Shown piece by piece: positions 16,306-24,409 of a DNA stretch of 64,000 nucleotides. The notes beneath the pieces are model-generated. The model was given only the letters and a program-made list of their open reading frames with translations. It had not been told where the DNA came from and made no database searches. Every line of letters begins with the position of its first letter. Positions within the stretch are counted from its first letter, which is position 1. A program made the translations under genes and the position numbers. This stretch comes from Kitasatospora sp. MAA19. GTDB lineage: Bacteria; Actinomycetota; Actinomycetes; Streptomycetales; Streptomycetaceae. The stretch spans positions 186,001 to 250,000 of the forward strand of contig NZ_JARXYZ010000006.1 of the NCBI RefSeq assembly GCF_029894125.1. The letters run 5' to 3'.

Positions 16306-18432
16306 TCACGCCGTCGGTGCGGGGGCGTAGCCGGCCGGACGGGTGGTGAAGGTGCCGCGGCCCTGGGTACGGCTGCGCAGCCGGGTGGCGTAGCCGAAGA
16401 GTTCGACCAGCGGTACCAGCGCGGTGACCTGCGCCGTGCCGGTGCCGGTGCCGGCCGTCGTGGTGGCCTGGACGTGGCCGCGGCGGGCGGCGAGGTCGCC
16501 GAGTACGGTGCCGAGCGCGTCCTCGGGGACGGTGGCGTTCACCTGGGCCAGCGGTTCCAGCAGGTGCAGCCGTCCGGTGCGCAGGGCCTCGCGCAGGGCC
16601 AGGCGGGCGGCGGTGCGGAAGGCGAGTTCGGAGGAGTCCTTGGGGTGGGTCGCCCCGTCGGTGAGGGTGACGGCGACTCCGGTGACGGGGTGGCCGGTGA
16701 GCGGGCCCTCGGCGAGGGCGTCGCGGCAGCCGGCCTCGACGGCGTGCACGTACTCGCGGGGGACCCGTCCGCCGGTGACGGTGGAGGTGAACACGAAGTC
16801 CTCTTCGGTGGTGTCGTGTCGGGTGGGGTGGGCTGATTGGTCGGGCTGGACGGGCTGGATGGGCTGGACGTCGAGGACGAGGTGGGCGAACTGGCCGGCG
16901 CCGCCGTCCTGTTTGGCGTGCCGGTAGACGAAGCCGGACACGCCCTCGACCAGGCGCTCGCGCAGGGCGACCTGTGGGCGGCCGGCCACGGCGTCGATCC
17001 CGTTGTCGCGGCGGATCTTCTCCACCGCGACCTCCAGGTGCAGTTCGCCCAGGCCGGAGAGGGTGCGCTGGCCGGTCTCGGGGTCGGTGCGCAGGCGCAG
17101 CGAGGGGTCCTCCTCGGTCAGGCGGGCCAGGGCGGTGGCGAGTTTGTCGGTGTCGGCGGTGTGGCGGGCCTCGACGGCGACGGTGACCACCGGTTCGGCG
17201 CTCACGGGGGCCTCCAGGAGGATCGGGCGGGTGGGTGTGCACAGGGTGGCGCCGACGCGGGCGGCCTTGGGGCCGATCACGGCGACGATGTCCCCGGCCA
17301 GGGCGTGGTCGGTCTCGGTGTGGCGGTCGGCCATCACGCGCAGGATGCGGGCGACGCGTTCGGTGCGTCCGGTGGTGGTGTCCAGCACGGTGTCCCCCCG
17401 GTGCAGGGTGCCGGCGTAGATGCGCAGGTAGGTGAGGCGGCCGGTGGGGGCGGCGTTGACCTTGAACGCCAGGGCGGTGAAGGGCTGTTGGGGGTCGGGG
17501 GCGCGCTGTTCCTCGGTGGTGTCGGTGGTGGTGCGGGCGCCGCGTACGGGTGGGACGTCCAGCGGGGAGGGCAGGTAGGCGGCGACGGCGTCCAGGAGCG
17601 GTTCGATGCCGCGGTTGCGGTAGGCGGAGCCGCACAGCACCACGACGGCCTCGCCGGTGCGGGTGAGGTCGCGCAGGGCGGCGGCCAGGGTGGCGGCGCT
17701 GAGCGTTCCGCGGGAGCAGAACTCCTCCAGGGCGCCGGGGTGCAGTTCGGCGACGTTCTCCTCCAGGGCGCGGCGCCGGGCTGTCGCCTCGTCGGCGAGG
17801 TGCGCGGGCACCGGGCCCTGCCGCATGTCCGCCTGGCCGTCCGGCCAGGTGAGCGCGCGCAGGTGGAGCAGGTCGACGACGCCGGTGAAGGCGTCCTCGG
17901 CGCCGATCGGCAGTTGGACGGCCAGCGGGAGCGGGTGCAGGCGCTCGCGGATAGAGGCGAGTGCGGTGTCCAGGTCGGCGCCGGCGCGGTCGAGTTTGTT
18001 GACGAACGCGATCCTGGGCACGCCGTGCCGTTCGGCCTGGCGCCAGACCGACTCGCTCTGCGGTTCGACGCCGGCCACTGCGTCGAACACCGCCACGGCG
18101 CCGTCCAGGACGCGCAGTGAGCGTTCGACCTCGTCGGCGAAGTCGACGTGGCCGGGGGTGTCGATGAGGTTGATCCGGTGTCCGTCCCAGGCGCAGCTGA
18201 CGGCGGCGGCGAAGATGGTGATGCCGCGGTCGCGTTCCTGCGGGTCGAAGTCGGTGACGGTGGTGCCGTCGTGGACCTCGCCGCGTTTGTGGGTGGTGCC
18301 GGTCAGGTAGAGGATCCGCTCGGTGACGGTGGTCTTGCCCGCGTCGACGTGGGCGAGGATGCCGAGGTTGCGGACGGCGGCGATGGTGGCGGTGGTGGTG
18401 TTGGTGGCGGCGATGGTGCTGATGGTGCGCAT
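16306..18432 (-). CDS. Elongation factor G paralogue
   Basis: 708 aa, full-length EF-G. GTPase motifs: AHVDAGKTT at 27-35, switch II DTPGH at 91-95, NKLDRAGAD at 145-153. Domain II follows ([25 protein letters not shown]), then domains III-V with [14 protein letters not shown] and [16 protein letters not shown]. Its switch I ([13 protein letters not shown]) and domain IV are conserved enough for ribosome binding. The main fusA of actinomycetes sits in the str ribosomal operon; this isolated copy, without rpsG or tuf, is a second EF-G. It could serve in stress or resistance to a translation inhibitor; that is inference. Confidence 0.9.
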   Translation of the reverse strand: MRTISTIAATNTTTATIAAVRNLGILAHVDAGKTTVTERILYLTGTTHKRGEVHDGTTVTDFDPQERDRGITIFAAAVSCAWDGHRINLIDTPGHVDFADEVERSLRVLDGAVAVFDAVAGVEPQSESVWRQAERHGVPRIAFVNKLDRAGADLDTALASIRERLHPLPLAVQLPIGAEDAFTGVVDLLHLRALTWPDGQADMRQGPVPAHLADEATARRRALEENVAELHPGALEEFCSRGTLSAATLAAALRDLTRTGEAVVVLCGSAYRNRGIEPLLDAVAAYLPSPLDVPPVRGARTTTDTTEEQRAPDPQQPFTALAFKVNAAPTGRLTYLRIYAGTLHRGDTVLDTTTGRTERVARILRVMADRHTETDHALAGDIVAVIGPKAARVGATLCTPTRPILLEAPVSAEPVVTVAVEARHTADTDKLATALARLTEEDPSLRLRTDPETGQRTLSGLGELHLEVAVEKIRRDNGIDAVAGRPQVALRERLVEGVSGFVYRHAKQDGGAGQFAHLVLDVQPIQPVQPDQSAHPTRHDTTEEDFVFTSTVTGGRVPREYVHAVEAGCRDALAEGPLTGHPVTGVAVTLTDGATHPKDSSELAFRTAARLALREALRTGRLHLLEPLAQVNATVPEDALGTVLGDLAARRGHVQATTTAGTGTGTAQVTALVPLVELFGYATRLRSRTQGRGTFTTRPAGYAPAPTA

Positions 18433-18990
18433 GGCCCGGTGCCTTTCGGAGTGACCCGTGGGTCAAGGGGGGTGGGCGCGCGATGGTGCCGACGGATCGT
18501 CAGATGTGGCGTCACGGAAGGCCGTTGTGGCAGGGCCTTGCGGTCAGACGGTCGCGGCGGTCTCCCGGTGCCGGCCGCGCAGCGGGCACCGGAGGGCCGG
18601 GGACACCAGGATCACCTCGTACCGCGACGTGGGAGAGACGGCGGCGGCGCTGCGCTTCGGCACGGCCGGTCCCTCCCTCTCACCTTGTCGTCACGGGAGC
18701 GCGCCGGGGCCCTCGGGGCGGCGGCGCGCGTCTGCGTGGCGAGTGTAGGGAAGCCGGGGCGGGCGCGGCACCGGGTTTTCGGTGCCGCGCCCGCCCCTGG
18801 CGGGGGCCGTCACGCGACGGCCGGCCGCTCGGCACGGTACGGCGGCGCTCTTCTGCGGGCCGCGACGTTCTCCGGGCCATGGAGTTCTCCGGGCCGTGGA
18901 GTCGGACGCTCTCGTGGTGAACCGGCCGCCAGGGTCCGCCCGGTGGTCGGGCGGGCGCGGAGGCCGAGCGGCGCGCCCGGGCCGGGCCGG
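18433..18990 (-). other. 558 bp between EF-G and transporter genes
   Basis: No gene is supported. It contains the inverted repeat TGACCC-GT-GGGTCA (18452-18465) in the EF-G leader, a strong terminator at 18756-18797, and two adjacent 17-bp direct repeats at 18866-18882 and 18883-18899 (TTCTCCGGGCCATGGAG and one-mismatch copy). Confidence 0.5.
18756..18797 (-). terminator. 18-bp stem terminator downstream of the DMT transporter
   Basis: GGGGCGGGCGCGGCACCG at 18756-18773 pairs perfectly with 18780-18797 around GGTTTT. It lies about 190 bp after the transporter stop codon. Confidence 0.7.
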
Positions 18991-19914
18991 CTAACTCGTC
19001 GGCCGCCGCCCCGACGGCACCGCCGGGCTCCGGCCGCGGCCCGTCGGTTCGGCGGCGGGTGCGGGCGGCCGGGTGCGGGGGCGGCCCAGCAGGACGCCGG
19101 CCAGGACCAGGGCCAGTCCGCACAGCCGGCGCGCGCCGAGCCCCTCCCCCGCGAGCGCGACGCCCAGCAGGACGCCGGCGAGCGGGTTGAGCAGGCCGAG
19201 CAGGCCGACCGTGCCGGCCGGCAGGTGGCGCAGGCCCGCGAACCAGAGGGCGAAGGCGAGCGCGGTGGCCACCAGCGTGACGTAGCCGAAGGCCGGCAGC
19301 GTGCGGGCGTCCATCGCCGGGGGCGCGCCCTCCACGACGACGGCGACCGGCAGCAGCATCAGGCCGCCGGCGGTCAGTTGCCAGGACGTGGCGGCCAGCG
19401 GGTCCGCGCCGTCGCGCCAGCGGGCGGCCAGCACGTACCCGACGGAGGAGACCAGCATGGCCGCCACCGAGGCCGCCAGCCCCGCCCCGTCCACCGCGCC
19501 GCCGGCGCCGAGCAGTGTCAGCGCCACCCCGCCCAGGCCCACCACCGCGCCGGCCAGGTGGGCGCGCTGCGGGTGCTGCCCGGCCAGTGCCCAGGCGGTG
19601 AGCAGCATCGCCAGTGGGGAGGCGGCCATGACGGTGGCGGCGGTGCTGGTGGGCAGCAGGTGGGAGGCGAGGTAGAGCAGGACGAAGAACACCGCGGTGT
19701 TGAGCAGTCCGAGCAGGGCGCTGCGCCACCACCAGGGTCCGTGCTGGCGGCGGCGGGCCAGGGCCAGCAGGAGCAGTCCGGCCGGCAGGGCACGCAGGGC
19801 CGCGCCCCACAGGGGGCGGTCGGCGGGCAGGTAGGCGTGGGTGACGTAGTAGTTGGCGCCCCAGGCGAGCGGTGCGACCGCGGTCAGCAGGACCCACCGC
19901 AGATTGGCTTCCAT
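18991..19914 (-). CDS. DMT superfamily transporter, EamA domains
   Basis: 307 aa with ten hydrophobic segments arranged as two EamA repeats. The first starts WVLLTAVAPLAWGANYYVTH, the usual N-terminal signature of drug/metabolite exporters; the second starts near ASVAAMLVSSVGYVLAARW and ends GLLGLLNPLAGVLLGVAL. A Pro/Arg-rich cytoplasmic tail follows. It likely exports a small metabolite or drug. ATG at 19914 sits beside the divergent marR gene, with the 19926-19943 palindrome between them, so MarR very likely represses it. Confidence 0.9.
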   Translation of the reverse strand: MEANLRWVLLTAVAPLAWGANYYVTHAYLPADRPLWGAALRALPAGLLLLALARRRQHGPWWWRSALLGLLNTAVFFVLLYLASHLLPTSTAATVMAASPLAMLLTAWALAGQHPQRAHLAGAVVGLGGVALTLLGAGGAVDGAGLAASVAAMLVSSVGYVLAARWRDGADPLAATSWQLTAGGLMLLPVAVVVEGAPPAMDARTLPAFGYVTLVATALAFALWFAGLRHLPAGTVGLLGLLNPLAGVLLGVALAGEGLGARRLCGLALVLAGVLLGRPRTRPPAPAAEPTGRGRSPAVPSGRRPTS

Positions 19915-19925
19915 GGAAGGCAATA

Positions 19926-19943
19926 TATCTTCCCGGGAAGATA
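19926..19943. promoter_or_regulatory. 18-bp perfect palindrome, MarR operator candidate
   Basis: TATCTTCCC at 19926-19934 followed directly by GGGAAGATA at 19935-19943. It lies 12 bp from the transporter ATG and about 20 bp from the marR start, within the only A/T-rich stretch of the spacer. Confidence 0.8.
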
Positions 19944-19963
19944 GTGGCGGTAGGATGGCCGCC

Positions 19964-20569
19964 ATGGAGCACCACCAGCACCAGCACGCCCAGGTGGGCA
20001 CGGGGACCCCGGCAGGCTCGGGCGCCCATCCGGGCGTGGGCACCCAGCCGGGCCCGGACGCCGACCACGTGGCGCTGATCCAGGCCGCGTGGCGGCGCGA
20101 ACGCCCCGACCTCGACGTCTCCCCGCTGGCCGTCATCGGGCGCCTGCACCGCCTCGCCGCCCGCCTGACCGGCGAACTCACCCTGGTCTACGCCCGCTAC
20201 GGCCTCAGCGAGGGCGAGTTCGACGTCCTGGCCGCGCTGCGCCGCGCCGGCACCCCCTACGAGCGGGCGCCCGGCGAACTCGCCGCCCACACCATGGTCA
20301 CCACCGGCGCGATGACCAAGCGGATCGACCGCCTCGAACGCGCCGGGCTGGTCACCCGCCGCCACGCCGAGGACGACCGGCGCGGGCGCGTCGTCGCCCT
20401 CACCGACGCCGGCCTGCGGCTGATCGACGAGGCGTTCACCGCGCACGTGCGCAACGAGCACCGCCTGCTCGCCCTGCTCTCCCCCGAGGAGTCCGCCGCC
20501 CTGCAGTCCCTCCTCACCACCTGGCAGCACCGCCTGGACGGCACCCGGCCGGGCGCCGCGGACGGCTGA
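19964..20569 (+). CDS. MarR family transcriptional regulator
   Basis: 201 aa. A His-rich, poorly conserved N terminus (MEHHQHQHAQV, then Gly/Pro-rich to residue 35) precedes the MarR domain. YGLSEGEFDVLAALRRAG is the first helix pair, TMVTTGAMTKRIDRLERAGL the recognition helix, and RHAEDDRRGRVVALTDAG the wing. ATG 19964 has AGGA at eight bases; ATG 19955 is an alternative. The His/Gln cluster could bind metal, but such tails are often artefacts of an early start. It controls the divergent DMT exporter by position. Confidence 0.88.
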   Translation: MEHHQHQHAQVGTGTPAGSGAHPGVGTQPGPDADHVALIQAAWRRERPDLDVSPLAVIGRLHRLAARLTGELTLVYARYGLSEGEFDVLAALRRAGTPYERAPGELAAHTMVTTGAMTKRIDRLERAGLVTRRHAEDDRRGRVVALTDAGLRLIDEAFTAHVRNEHRLLALLSPEESAALQSLLTTWQHRLDGTRPGAADG

Positions 20570-20598
20570 CCGCACGGCGGGCGCGCAGAATGTGACAC

Positions 20599-21156
20599 AT
20601 GACCAGCACCCCGCAGCCGTCCCAGCCCGAACCCCGGCCCGAACCCGAGCCGCAGTCGCAGCCGCATCCGCAGCCCGCCGCCCCGGCGGCGTTCGGGCCG
20701 GAGAGCCCGGGAGCCCGGGCCGACCGGCGGCTGGTGGAGCTGCTGCAGGAGCTGCGGGTGCTGCAGACCGGCGTGCAGATCGTGTTCGCGTTCCTGCTCG
20801 GGGTCGCCTTCACCCCGCGCTTCGCCGAACTCACCGACGGCCAGCAGGACATCTACGTCACCACCCTGCTGCTGGCCGTCATCTCCTCGGCCGTGCTCGC
20901 CACCCCGGTGGCACTGCACCGCGGACTGTTCCACCACCCCGGCAAGGCGCGGATCGTCAAGGTCTCCGCCCACGTCGCCCAACTGGGCCTGCTGCTGCTC
21001 GCCTGCGCGCTCACCGGCGCCGTCCTGCTGGTGCTGGACGTCGTCCTCGGGGGCGGCACGGCTGTGGCGATCACCTGCGTGGTCGCGCTGATCTTCGCCG
21101 GGCTGTGGTTCGTCCTGCCCTGGGCGGTGCGCCGCCCGCTGCGGGACGCCGACTGA
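20599..21156 (+). CDS. DUF6328 family membrane protein
   Basis: 185 aa. A Pro/Glu/Gln-rich cytoplasmic stretch (residues 5-35) is followed by LLQELRVLQTGVQIVFAFLL, the hallmark of DUF6328, and four membrane segments ending VVALIFAGLWFVLPWAV. The family is sometimes annotated as a sodium:proton antiporter-related protein, but no transport activity is established. It is a single gene 30 bp after marR on the same strand. Confidence 0.82.
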   Translation: MTSTPQPSQPEPRPEPEPQSQPHPQPAAPAAFGPESPGARADRRLVELLQELRVLQTGVQIVFAFLLGVAFTPRFAELTDGQQDIYVTTLLLAVISSAVLATPVALHRGLFHHPGKARIVKVSAHVAQLGLLLLACALTGAVLLVLDVVLGGGTAVAITCVVALIFAGLWFVLPWAVRRPLRDAD

Positions 21157-21366
21157 CCCGCCTGCCCCCAGGACCGTGTCCCCGCTTCCCGTCACCCGCG
21201 CCACGCCAGCGGCAAGCGGGCGCGGGTGACGGACGGGACCGGGCCGGGCCGGCTGTCGGGCGCCGGGGGCCAGGCCGGGGAGCCGCACACCTCCCTCACC
21301 CCTCAGAGCCCGCCCGCACCCGAAACCGCTTACCGCCCCGCCCGGACCGGCGGGTACCGTGCCCGG

Positions 21367-22077
21367 ATGCACAGCAACGACAGCGACGACGGGGGCAGCA
21401 ACGCAGGCGGCTGCGGGGACAGTGGCAGCAACGCAGGCGGCTGCGGGGACAGTGGCAGCAACGCAGGCGGCTGCGGGGACGGCGGCGCGCCCGCCTGGGA
21501 CGTCCTGCTGCTCGGCGGGGCCTCCGGCATCGGCAAGAGCCGCGCCGCCGCCCATCTCGCCCGGTGCAGCGGCGCGTTCGTGGTCGAGTTCGACGACGTC
21601 GTCGCCGCCCTCCACGCCGCCACCACCGCCGAGGGCCACCCCGGCCTGCACCACTTCGACGCCCTGCCCGACCCCGACGCGCTGCCCGCCGACCGCGTCC
21701 TGGAGCTGCAGATCGCCACCGCCCGCGCCCTGGAACCGGCTCTGCTCGGCGTCGTCCGCAACCGCCTCACCGTCGACGTGCCCGCGATCGTCGAAGGCGA
21801 CTACCTCACCCCGGCCGCCGCCGCCCGCATCGCCGCCGAGGCCGCCGGACGGGGCCGCCGCGTGCGCGCGGTGTTCCTGCACGAGGGCGACCCGGCCCGG
21901 ATCAGCGCCAACTACGGCCGGCGGGAACCGGATTGCGGCCCGCAGGAGCGCCGCGCCACCGTCAGCGCCCGCTACTCGACCTGGCTCGCCGACCAGGCCC
22001 GCACCCACCACCTGCCCGTCCTGGACTGCCGCCCCTACCCCACCCTCGCCGACCGCCTCCACCACACCCTCGCCTGA
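21367..22077 (+). CDS. P-loop NTPase/kinase-like protein with N-terminal repeat
   Basis: 236 aa. Residues 9-38 are three copies of a ten-residue unit (SGSNAGGCGD) encoded by the 30-bp repeat. The catalytic part begins WDVLLLGGASGIGKS with Walker A at 51-58, followed by FVVEFDDVVAALH, in which Asp may bind the acceptor. RRVRAVFLHEGDPARI is the lid region. Architecture resembles adenylate-kinase-like or 2-phosphoglycerate-kinase-like P-loop enzymes; the substrate is unknown. ATG 21367 is preferred because the upstream in-frame part is low-complexity. Confidence 0.68.
   Translation: MHSNDSDDGGSNAGGCGDSGSNAGGCGDSGSNAGGCGDGGAPAWDVLLLGGASGIGKSRAAAHLARCSGAFVVEFDDVVAALHAATTAEGHPGLHHFDALPDPDALPADRVLELQIATARALEPALLGVVRNRLTVDVPAIVEGDYLTPAAAARIAAEAAGRGRRVRAVFLHEGDPARISANYGRREPDCGPQERRATVSARYSTWLADQARTHHLPVLDCRPYPTLADRLHHTLA
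21391..21480 (+). repeat. 30-bp tandem repeat, three copies, in coding sequence
   Basis: Units at 21391-21420, 21421-21450 and 21451-21480 are identical apart from the first two bases of unit 1. Each encodes SGSNAGGCGD (first copy GGSNAGGCGD). Exact identity at DNA level implies recent expansion. Confidence 0.95.
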
Positions 22078-22210
22078 CGCCCGGGCCTGGGGCCCGCACC
22101 GGCCCCACAACGGCCGCACCCGCCACCGACACGCCCAGCCCCGCCCCCTCCCCGCCGAGAATGGGGACGAGGGCCGGCACGCACCGGCCGCGCCGGGAAG
22201 GGGACGAGCG

Positions 22211-22738
22211 GTGCTGATCGTGGTGAGCGGCGGGCCGGGCAGCGGGAAGACGACGCTGGCGCACGCGCTGGCGCGGGCGGTCGGCTGCCCGGCGGTGTGC
22301 CGGGACGAGCTGAAGGAGGGCCTGGTCCACGCGGGCACCCGCGCCGGGAACCCGAACGAGGTGGTGCGCGCGGCGTTCTTCGACGTCCTGGGAGTGCTGG
22401 TGCGCGCAGGGGTGAGCGTGATCGCCGAGGCCGCGTTCCAGGACCGGCTGTGGCGCCCCGGCCTCGCGCCGCTCGCCGCGCACACCGAACTGCGCATCGT
22501 GCACTGCCAGGTGGACCCGGCGGTGGCCCGCGAACGACTCCGGACCCGCCTGGCAGCGGACGGCCGCCGAAGCGCCCACGCCGACCGGGACCTGCTCGCG
22601 GCCCCGCCCGGAGCGGGCAACCTGCTGGACGACTTCACCCCGCTGTCCCTGCCCGCGCCGCGCCTGTGCGTGGACACCACCGACGGCTACCGGCCGCCGC
22701 TGGCGGACATCACCGCCTTCACCTCCCCACATCCCTGA
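22211..22738 (+). CDS. AAA/zeta-toxin-like P-loop kinase
   Basis: 175 aa. VLIVVSGGPGSGKTTLAHALA carries Walker A at residues 8-15. CRDELKEGLVHAG then gives the Asp expected to act as general base in kinase folds. Arg residues in VDPAVARERLRTRLAADGRR form the lid, and SAHAD follows. This is the common actinomycete ATP-binding kinase type (chloramphenicol phosphotransferase/zeta-like), substrate unknown. GTG at 22211 has GGGAAGGGGA eight bases upstream. It follows another P-loop gene on the same strand. Confidence 0.75.
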   Translation: MLIVVSGGPGSGKTTLAHALARAVGCPAVCRDELKEGLVHAGTRAGNPNEVVRAAFFDVLGVLVRAGVSVIAEAAFQDRLWRPGLAPLAAHTELRIVHCQVDPAVARERLRTRLAADGRRSAHADRDLLAAPPGAGNLLDDFTPLSLPAPRLCVDTTDGYRPPLADITAFTSPHP

Positions 22739-22745
22739 CGATCCG

Positions 22746-23020
22746 TCAATTCACCAGCCCATCATCGTAGTCGGCGCGCGCGGCGAGAACCTCGGGCAGG
22801 TGCGACTCAGCCCACGCCTTGATCGCCTGCACCAGCGGGAGCAGGTCGCGGCCCAGCGGGGTGAGGGCGTAGTCGACACGGGCCGGGACGGTGGGGGTGA
22901 CGGAGCGGGTGAGCAGGCCGTCGCGCTCCAGGGCGCGCAGGGTCTGGGTGAGCATCTTCTCGCCGACGCCGGCCAGGCGCCGCCGCAGGTCGCGGTAGCG
23001 CTGGGGCCCGTCGGCGAGGG
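22746..23020 (-). pseudogene. HxlR family regulator, 5' part missing
   Basis: The last 90 codons of an HxlR winged-helix protein: [48 protein letters not shown] and a normal C terminus. The beginning, with the conserved N-terminal Cys and first helices, is absent. At about 23020 the sequence switches to the 3' part of a plus-strand DUF397 gene. No start codon or ribosome site is available, so the gene is dead. Confidence 0.85.
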
Positions 23021-23021
23021 C

Positions 23022-23126
23022 GTCCGCGACTCCAAGAACCCCAGCGGTCGGGCTCTCCTCTTCCCCTCCGCCGCCCGGCGATCCTTCGTCTCGGCTGTCC
23101 GCACCGGCGAGTTCGACGCGCGCTGA
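23022..23126 (+). pseudogene. DUF397 protein, 3' fragment
   Basis: The frame reads [20 protein letters not shown] then [14 protein letters not shown] and stops at TGA 23126, the classical C-terminal half of DUF397. The N-terminal half (WRKSSYS region) is missing; the truncated HxlR gene lies there instead. The following terminator resembles that after the intact DUF397 gene at 63354. Confidence 0.85.
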
Positions 23127-23137
23127 CAGCAACTCCC

Positions 23138-23169
23138 GGCCCCGCCGCCCCACCCGGGGCGGCGGGGCC
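23138..23169 (+). terminator. Terminator of the DUF397 fragment
   Basis: A perfect 14-bp stem, GGCCCCGCCGCCCC at 23138-23151 with 23156-23169, preceded by AGCAACTCCCGG, which also precedes the terminator at 63572. Confidence 0.75.
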
Positions 23170-23183
23170 GTGCCGTTCCAGCA

Positions 23184-23211
23184 CGGAAAGTCGGTCTCGT
23201 CGACTTCCCGC
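23184..23211. repeat. Palindromic repeat, copy 1 (degenerate)
   Basis: GGAAAGTCG, loop, CGACTTCCC. A member of the family also found at 31528, 36058, 37091 and 43792; this copy has one mismatch in the stem. Confidence 0.6.
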
Positions 23212-23339
23212 TCCTCACCTACCGTGGTGGCCAGGGCGTGCCTGGAGTCGTGATGACGTGGCAGGAAAAAGGTTGGCGGGATGATCATCGGGCTGGTAGC
23301 TTTCGGTCGACCGTGACGCCGCCTGAGGAGGTGAGACCC

Positions 23340-23393
23340 ATGAACGCTGTATCGACGTGGGTGCTCCCCCTTCCCGTCACGGCCGGCGATTGA
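23340..23393 (+). CDS. 17-aa leader peptide
   Basis: ATG at 23340 follows GAGGAGGTGA at seven bases, one of the best ribosome sites in the window. It encodes [17 protein letters not shown] and stops at 23393, 55 bp before the hydrolase gene. It may be a leader peptide or small hydrophobic peptide. An in-frame ATG at 23253 would extend it to 46 aa but has no ribosome site. Confidence 0.5.
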   Translation: MNAVSTWVLPLPVTAGD

Positions 23394-23448
23394 CGTAGGC
23401 GTCGCCGGGAGCGCCTCGCCAACAAGGCACTCCCGAAAGGCAACACCC

Positions 23449-24216
23449 ATGCACTCTCTGCAGTTCACCGCCGAGTCGTCGTCGAACGGCATGCTCGAAC
23501 GCGACTTCATCGTGGGCGGCGTCCCCGGCGTCCTCTGGTCGCCAGCCTCCAACGCGGCCGATCGCGCACCCCTGATCCTGATGGCCCATGGCGGCGGCAA
23601 CCACAAGAAGCACCCGGCGATGGCCGGCCGAGCCCGCCTCCTCGTGGCTGGCTGCGGCTTCCACGTCGCCGTCATCGACGCGCCCGGTCACGGCGACCGG
23701 CCGCGCACGGCGCACGACGAGGCGGAAATCGCCGAGCTGTTCCGGGCGAGGGCGGCGGGCGAGCCGGAAGGCCCGATCGTCGTGCGCTACAACGACCACC
23801 TGGCGGAGCTCGCCGTGCCCGAGTACCAGGCGACCCTCGATGCTCTCCAGGAACTCCCGGAGATCGGCACCGACGGGCTGGTCGGCTTCTGGGGCATCAA
23901 CATGGGCACCGCGATCGGCGTACCGTTCGTGGCAGTCGAACCCAGGATCACGGCCGCGGTCTTCGGCCAGCACTGGCCCGATGTCCTAGCCGAGAAGGCG
24001 AAGCAGATCACCATCCCGATCGAGTTCGACCTGCAGTGGGACGACGAGCACATCTCGCGCGAGGCCGGCCTCGCGCTGTTCGACGCCTTCGCCTCGAAGG
24101 AGAAATCGCTGCACGTGAACTCGGGCAAGCACAAGGAGCTGCCCAGGTTCGAGGCCGACAGCGCGGTCCGGTTCTTCGCCCGGCACTTCGGCCCACCGAT
24201 CACCTCGCCGGCGTGA
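23449..24216 (+). CDS. Alpha/beta hydrolase-fold protein lacking the nucleophile Ser
   Basis: 255 aa of the dienelactone-hydrolase-like group. [15 protein letters not shown] at 43-57 forms the oxyanion region and [13 protein letters not shown] the second strand. The nucleophile elbow reads [11 protein letters not shown], where relatives have GxSxG; Asn151 occupies the Ser position. A late acid (LQWDDEH) and His (NSGKHKELP) remain. The codon is AAC, unambiguous. The protein may be non-hydrolytic or pseudoenzymatic. A 17-aa leader ORF precedes it. No regulator remains intact nearby: the adjacent hxlR is truncated. Confidence 0.85.
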   Translation: MHSLQFTAESSSNGMLERDFIVGGVPGVLWSPASNAADRAPLILMAHGGGNHKKHPAMAGRARLLVAGCGFHVAVIDAPGHGDRPRTAHDEAEIAELFRARAAGEPEGPIVVRYNDHLAELAVPEYQATLDALQELPEIGTDGLVGFWGINMGTAIGVPFVAVEPRITAAVFGQHWPDVLAEKAKQITIPIEFDLQWDDEHISREAGLALFDAFASKEKSLHVNSGKHKELPRFEADSAVRFFARHFGPPITSPA

Positions 24217-24409
24217 CGTGCACGGTTGCGGCGCCGGACGACGGGGTGCACCGACCCGGACCAGGGCCGCCTGGACGGGTAGTCCCGAGACCCGGGCGGT
24301 ATCGGCGGCCCGGCCCTGGGCAGGGATGGAGGATGTCCGGCGTCGGGCCGTGACAACCGGAGACCGGCCCCGGACTTCCGGCCGGGGCGGCACGAGGGAA
24401 GAGGCGATC

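Noticed and set aside
21391..21480. Three exact 30-bp repeats as a CRISPR array
   Set aside because: No spacers, in frame within a gene, and no cas genes.
20257..22680. A minus-strand open frame of about 800 codons
   Set aside because: It lies antisense to marR, DUF6328 and two P-loop genes; the translation is low-complexity.
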